Assembly: GCF_000400485.1 (NCBI RefSeq)
Contig: NZ_ASHR01000026.1
Coordinates: 45,100-109,099 of the forward strand
Length of the DNA: 64,000 nucleotides
Direction of reading: 5' to 3'
Origin: Agrococcus pavilionensis RW1
Lineage (GTDB): Bacteria > Actinomycetota > Actinomycetes > Actinomycetales > Microbacteriaceae
Every line of letters begins with the position of its first letter. The first letter of the stretch is position 1. A model generated the notes under the pieces. That model did not search any database. It worked only from the letters and a program-made list of their open reading frames with translations, and was not told the DNA's origin. Below are positions 60,720-64,000 of this stretch, one piece after another. The position numbers and the translations under genes are program-made.

Positions 60720-62267
60720 TCAGGCGTAGCGCCCCTCCGCGAGCCACGACCCGTCGGCATGCAGCAGCACCCACGCTTCCCCCTCGCCGTCGAGGATCTG
60801 CACGCGGTGCACGACGTCGCCGAGCTCGCGGCGGCGGATGGGCCACGGCCCCGCCCACGCGACTACGCGACGGCGGGCGGATGCGGGAGGCGAGAAGGCG
60901 GCGGGGCTCCCCTGCCGCTCGTCGAGGGCGGTGGCATCGACCGATTCGCCCGCCGCGTCGAGCAGCCGCACGGGCAGCGGCGGCCGGAAGACGACCGCGG
61001 GCCGCGGCGGCGGCAGGGCGCCCGGCCACGGACCCGCGGCCTGCGGCGCGGGCGCGTCGCCCCATGGCGTGAGCACGCCGCGCTCGGCGAGCAGCCGCCC
61101 GCCGCCGGGCCGCGCGGTGAGCACCGCCTCGCGGCCGAGCATGCCCTGCAGCCGCTCGAGCGCATGCTTCGTGCGGTCGTCGATGTCGCCGCCGCCCCAC
61201 AGCCCCGGCATGTGCTCGACGTCGGCGTCGAGCCGCTCGGGCAGCGCCTGCACCTCGACGAGCGCCGAACCGAGATCGCTCTCGCCCAGCTGCCACCGCA
61301 TCCGGTCGACGATGTCGCCCGCGCGCAGGAAGCCCGGCTGCCGCCAGAGCCGCTCGCTCACGCGGCCCTCCTCGCCGCGCATGACGATGCGGATCTCGCT
61401 GCACACGAGCCGCTGCTCGGCGAGCTGCCGCACGAAGCGCTCGACCGGCTCGCGCACCGCGAGCGCGAGCTCGTGCACGCCCTCGATGCCCGGCTCGAAC
61501 GCGAGCCGCAGCACGCGCTCCTCGCCGAGCCCGCTGTCGTCGACGCGCCGGTCGTCGAGGCCGCGCGCCCTCGCGAGCGCCACGAGCCCGGCCTCGCCGA
61601 AGCGGTCGCGCACGCTCGCGTCGGGCAGCTGCGAGAAGCCGCCGAGGGTGTGCACGCCGAGCCGGTGCAGCATGCTCGGCAGCTCGTCGTCGCCGAGCAC
61701 CCCGACGGGCAGGCTGCTGAGGAACTCGCGACTGCGGCCCGGCGGCACGATCGTCTCGCCGCCGGTGCCCGCGGCGAGCTCCGCCGAGAAGCGGTCGTCG
61801 GCGACCCCGAAGGCGGCCGTCAGCCCGAGCGGGGCGAGCGCACCGCGCACGGCCTCGATCGCGCGCGACTCGGAGCCGTAGAACCGGCTCGCCCCGCGCA
61901 TCCGGAACGCGAGCGCCCCGTCGCCGATCGGCTGCGCCGTCGGCACGACCGCGAGCACCGCGCGCACGACGCGCTCGAAGGCGAGCGCCTCCCCCACCGG
62001 GTCGGCGGGCGCGAGCGCGAGCATGGGCGACGCGCCCTGGGCGTCGCGCACCCGCATCCCCACTCGCACGCCGTCGGCGCGGGCCTCGGCGTCGCACGCG
62101 ACGACGCGCAGCGCGTGCACGATCGCGCCGGGCGATCCCTGCTCGCCGCCCGCGGGCAACGCGCCCGTCTGGCGCGCGACGACGACCGACCAGTCGGGCA
62201 CCTTGAGCACGCCGATGCGGCCGCCGCGCACTCGCGCCCCGGCCTGGCTCATCGTCTCGATCGTCAC
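60720..62267 (-). CDS. imuB: ImuB-like Y-family polymerase homologue (SOS mutasome)
   Basis: A 515-residue Y-family protein. The N-terminus reads VLKVPDWSVVVARQ where active Y polymerases have the VDxDxF metal site. SRFYGSESRAIEAVRGALAP and FGVADDRFSAELAA follow, then HhH-like LHRLGVHTLGGFSQLPDASV. The missing catalytic acids are typical of ImuB, which bridges DnaE2 and the sliding clamp. The end includes a long non-conserved region with GPWPIRRRELGD. GTG 62,267 was chosen, with an ATG 15 bases downstream as alternative. A perfect LexA box lies 10 bases upstream. Confidence 0.9.
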   Translation of the reverse strand: MTIETMSQAGARVRGGRIGVLKVPDWSVVVARQTGALPAGGEQGSPGAIVHALRVVACDAEARADGVRVGMRVRDAQGASPMLALAPADPVGEALAFERVVRAVLAVVPTAQPIGDGALAFRMRGASRFYGSESRAIEAVRGALAPLGLTAAFGVADDRFSAELAAGTGGETIVPPGRSREFLSSLPVGVLGDDELPSMLHRLGVHTLGGFSQLPDASVRDRFGEAGLVALARARGLDDRRVDDSGLGEERVLRLAFEPGIEGVHELALAVREPVERFVRQLAEQRLVCSEIRIVMRGEEGRVSERLWRQPGFLRAGDIVDRMRWQLGESDLGSALVEVQALPERLDADVEHMPGLWGGGDIDDRTKHALERLQGMLGREAVLTARPGGGRLLAERGVLTPWGDAPAPQAAGPWPGALPPPRPAVVFRPPLPVRLLDAAGESVDATALDERQGSPAAFSPPASARRRVVAWAGPWPIRRRELGDVVHRVQILDGEGEAWVLLHADGSWLAEGRYA

Positions 62268-62277
62268 ACCTCATGAT

Positions 62278-62291
62278 CGAACACACGTTCG
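62278..62291 (-). promoter_or_regulatory. LexA (SOS) box of imuB
   Basis: CGAACACACGTTCG matches the actinobacterial LexA consensus CGAACRNRYGTTYG at every defined position. It lies 10 bases before the imuB start codon, so it overlaps or closely borders the promoter. Confidence 0.88.
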
Positions 62292-62342
62292 ATCACCGTC
62301 AAGCGGATGCGGTGTGTCGCGAGCGCCGACGGGTGCGGGCAT

Positions 62343-62383
62343 GCAGGGGCGCGGGACGCGACTCGCGCGCCCCGCACCCCTGC
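62343..62383 (-). terminator. Hairpin terminator of the LPXTG surface-protein gene
   Basis: An 18-base arm (62,343-62,360, starting GCAGGGG) pairs with 62,366-62,383 (ending CCCCTGC) with two mismatches, six bases after the stop codon at 62,389. Confidence 0.78.
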
Positions 62384-62388
62384 TCCAT

Positions 62389-64000
<1,612 letters not shown>

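Overview
The window is chromosomal DNA of very high GC content from a Gram-positive actinobacterium, most likely a member of Microbacteriaceae. Signs of this are a mycothiol synthase gene, an orphan GlnR-type regulator, GTG starts with GTGA/ATGA overlaps, CGAAC-type LexA boxes, GTTCACC-type PHO boxes, cell wall-binding repeats, an LPRTG sortase substrate, and the GTCTCGATACG/CTACTCGAC interspersed repeats familiar from this family. The family assignment is inference; no rRNA gene is present. There is no prophage, CRISPR array or complete insertion sequence.

Layout. Positions 1-15,900 are a phosphate-centred core region: a partial gene (possibly phoU), gpmA, a DUF3626 gene, a methyltransferase-like gene, ygfZ, a nitrobindin-like gene, two small membrane proteins, glnR-mshD-ppk-mutT1 in tight succession, a GIY-YIG protein with a repeat-derived tail, and pstSCAB behind a PHO box. 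Positions 15,284-25,565 hold two lipoproteins, a P-type ATPase, tRNA-Lys, a GyrI-like gene, metNIQ, an aldose epimerase and a sugar-binding lipoprotein. Positions 25,636-31,888 form an amine-use cluster: APC permease, AraC regulator, copper amine oxidase and aldehyde dehydrogenase. Positions 32,197-38,391 carry a pair of sugar ABC permeases and, divergent from them, a four-gene translationally coupled glycosyltransferase operon. After a UAA-anticodon tRNA come one-carbon genes (glyA-folD, later purU), a short-chain dehydrogenase, DinB, divergent putA/LysR, an MFS transporter and two tiny DivIVA-motif proteins. Positions 51,881-64,000 hold a secreted nuclease with cell wall-binding repeats behind a second PHO box, nagA, the SOS mutasome genes dnaE2 and imuB (each with its own LexA box), a TVP38 membrane protein, and the C-terminal part of an LPXTG surface protein built of Cys-paired repeats and a collagen-like stalk.

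How it fits together. Phosphate handling (PstSCAB, polyphosphate kinase, mutT1, PHO-controlled nuclease), nitrogen and carbon supply (GlnR, amine oxidase pathway, PutA, MetNIQ) and SOS mutagenesis can be read directly. The least explained parts are the glycosyltransferase operon, the Cys-repeat surface protein, the paired DivIVA-motif microproteins, and several families of structured intergenic repeats. One of these repeat families is a 60-bp nested palindrome found at three places.
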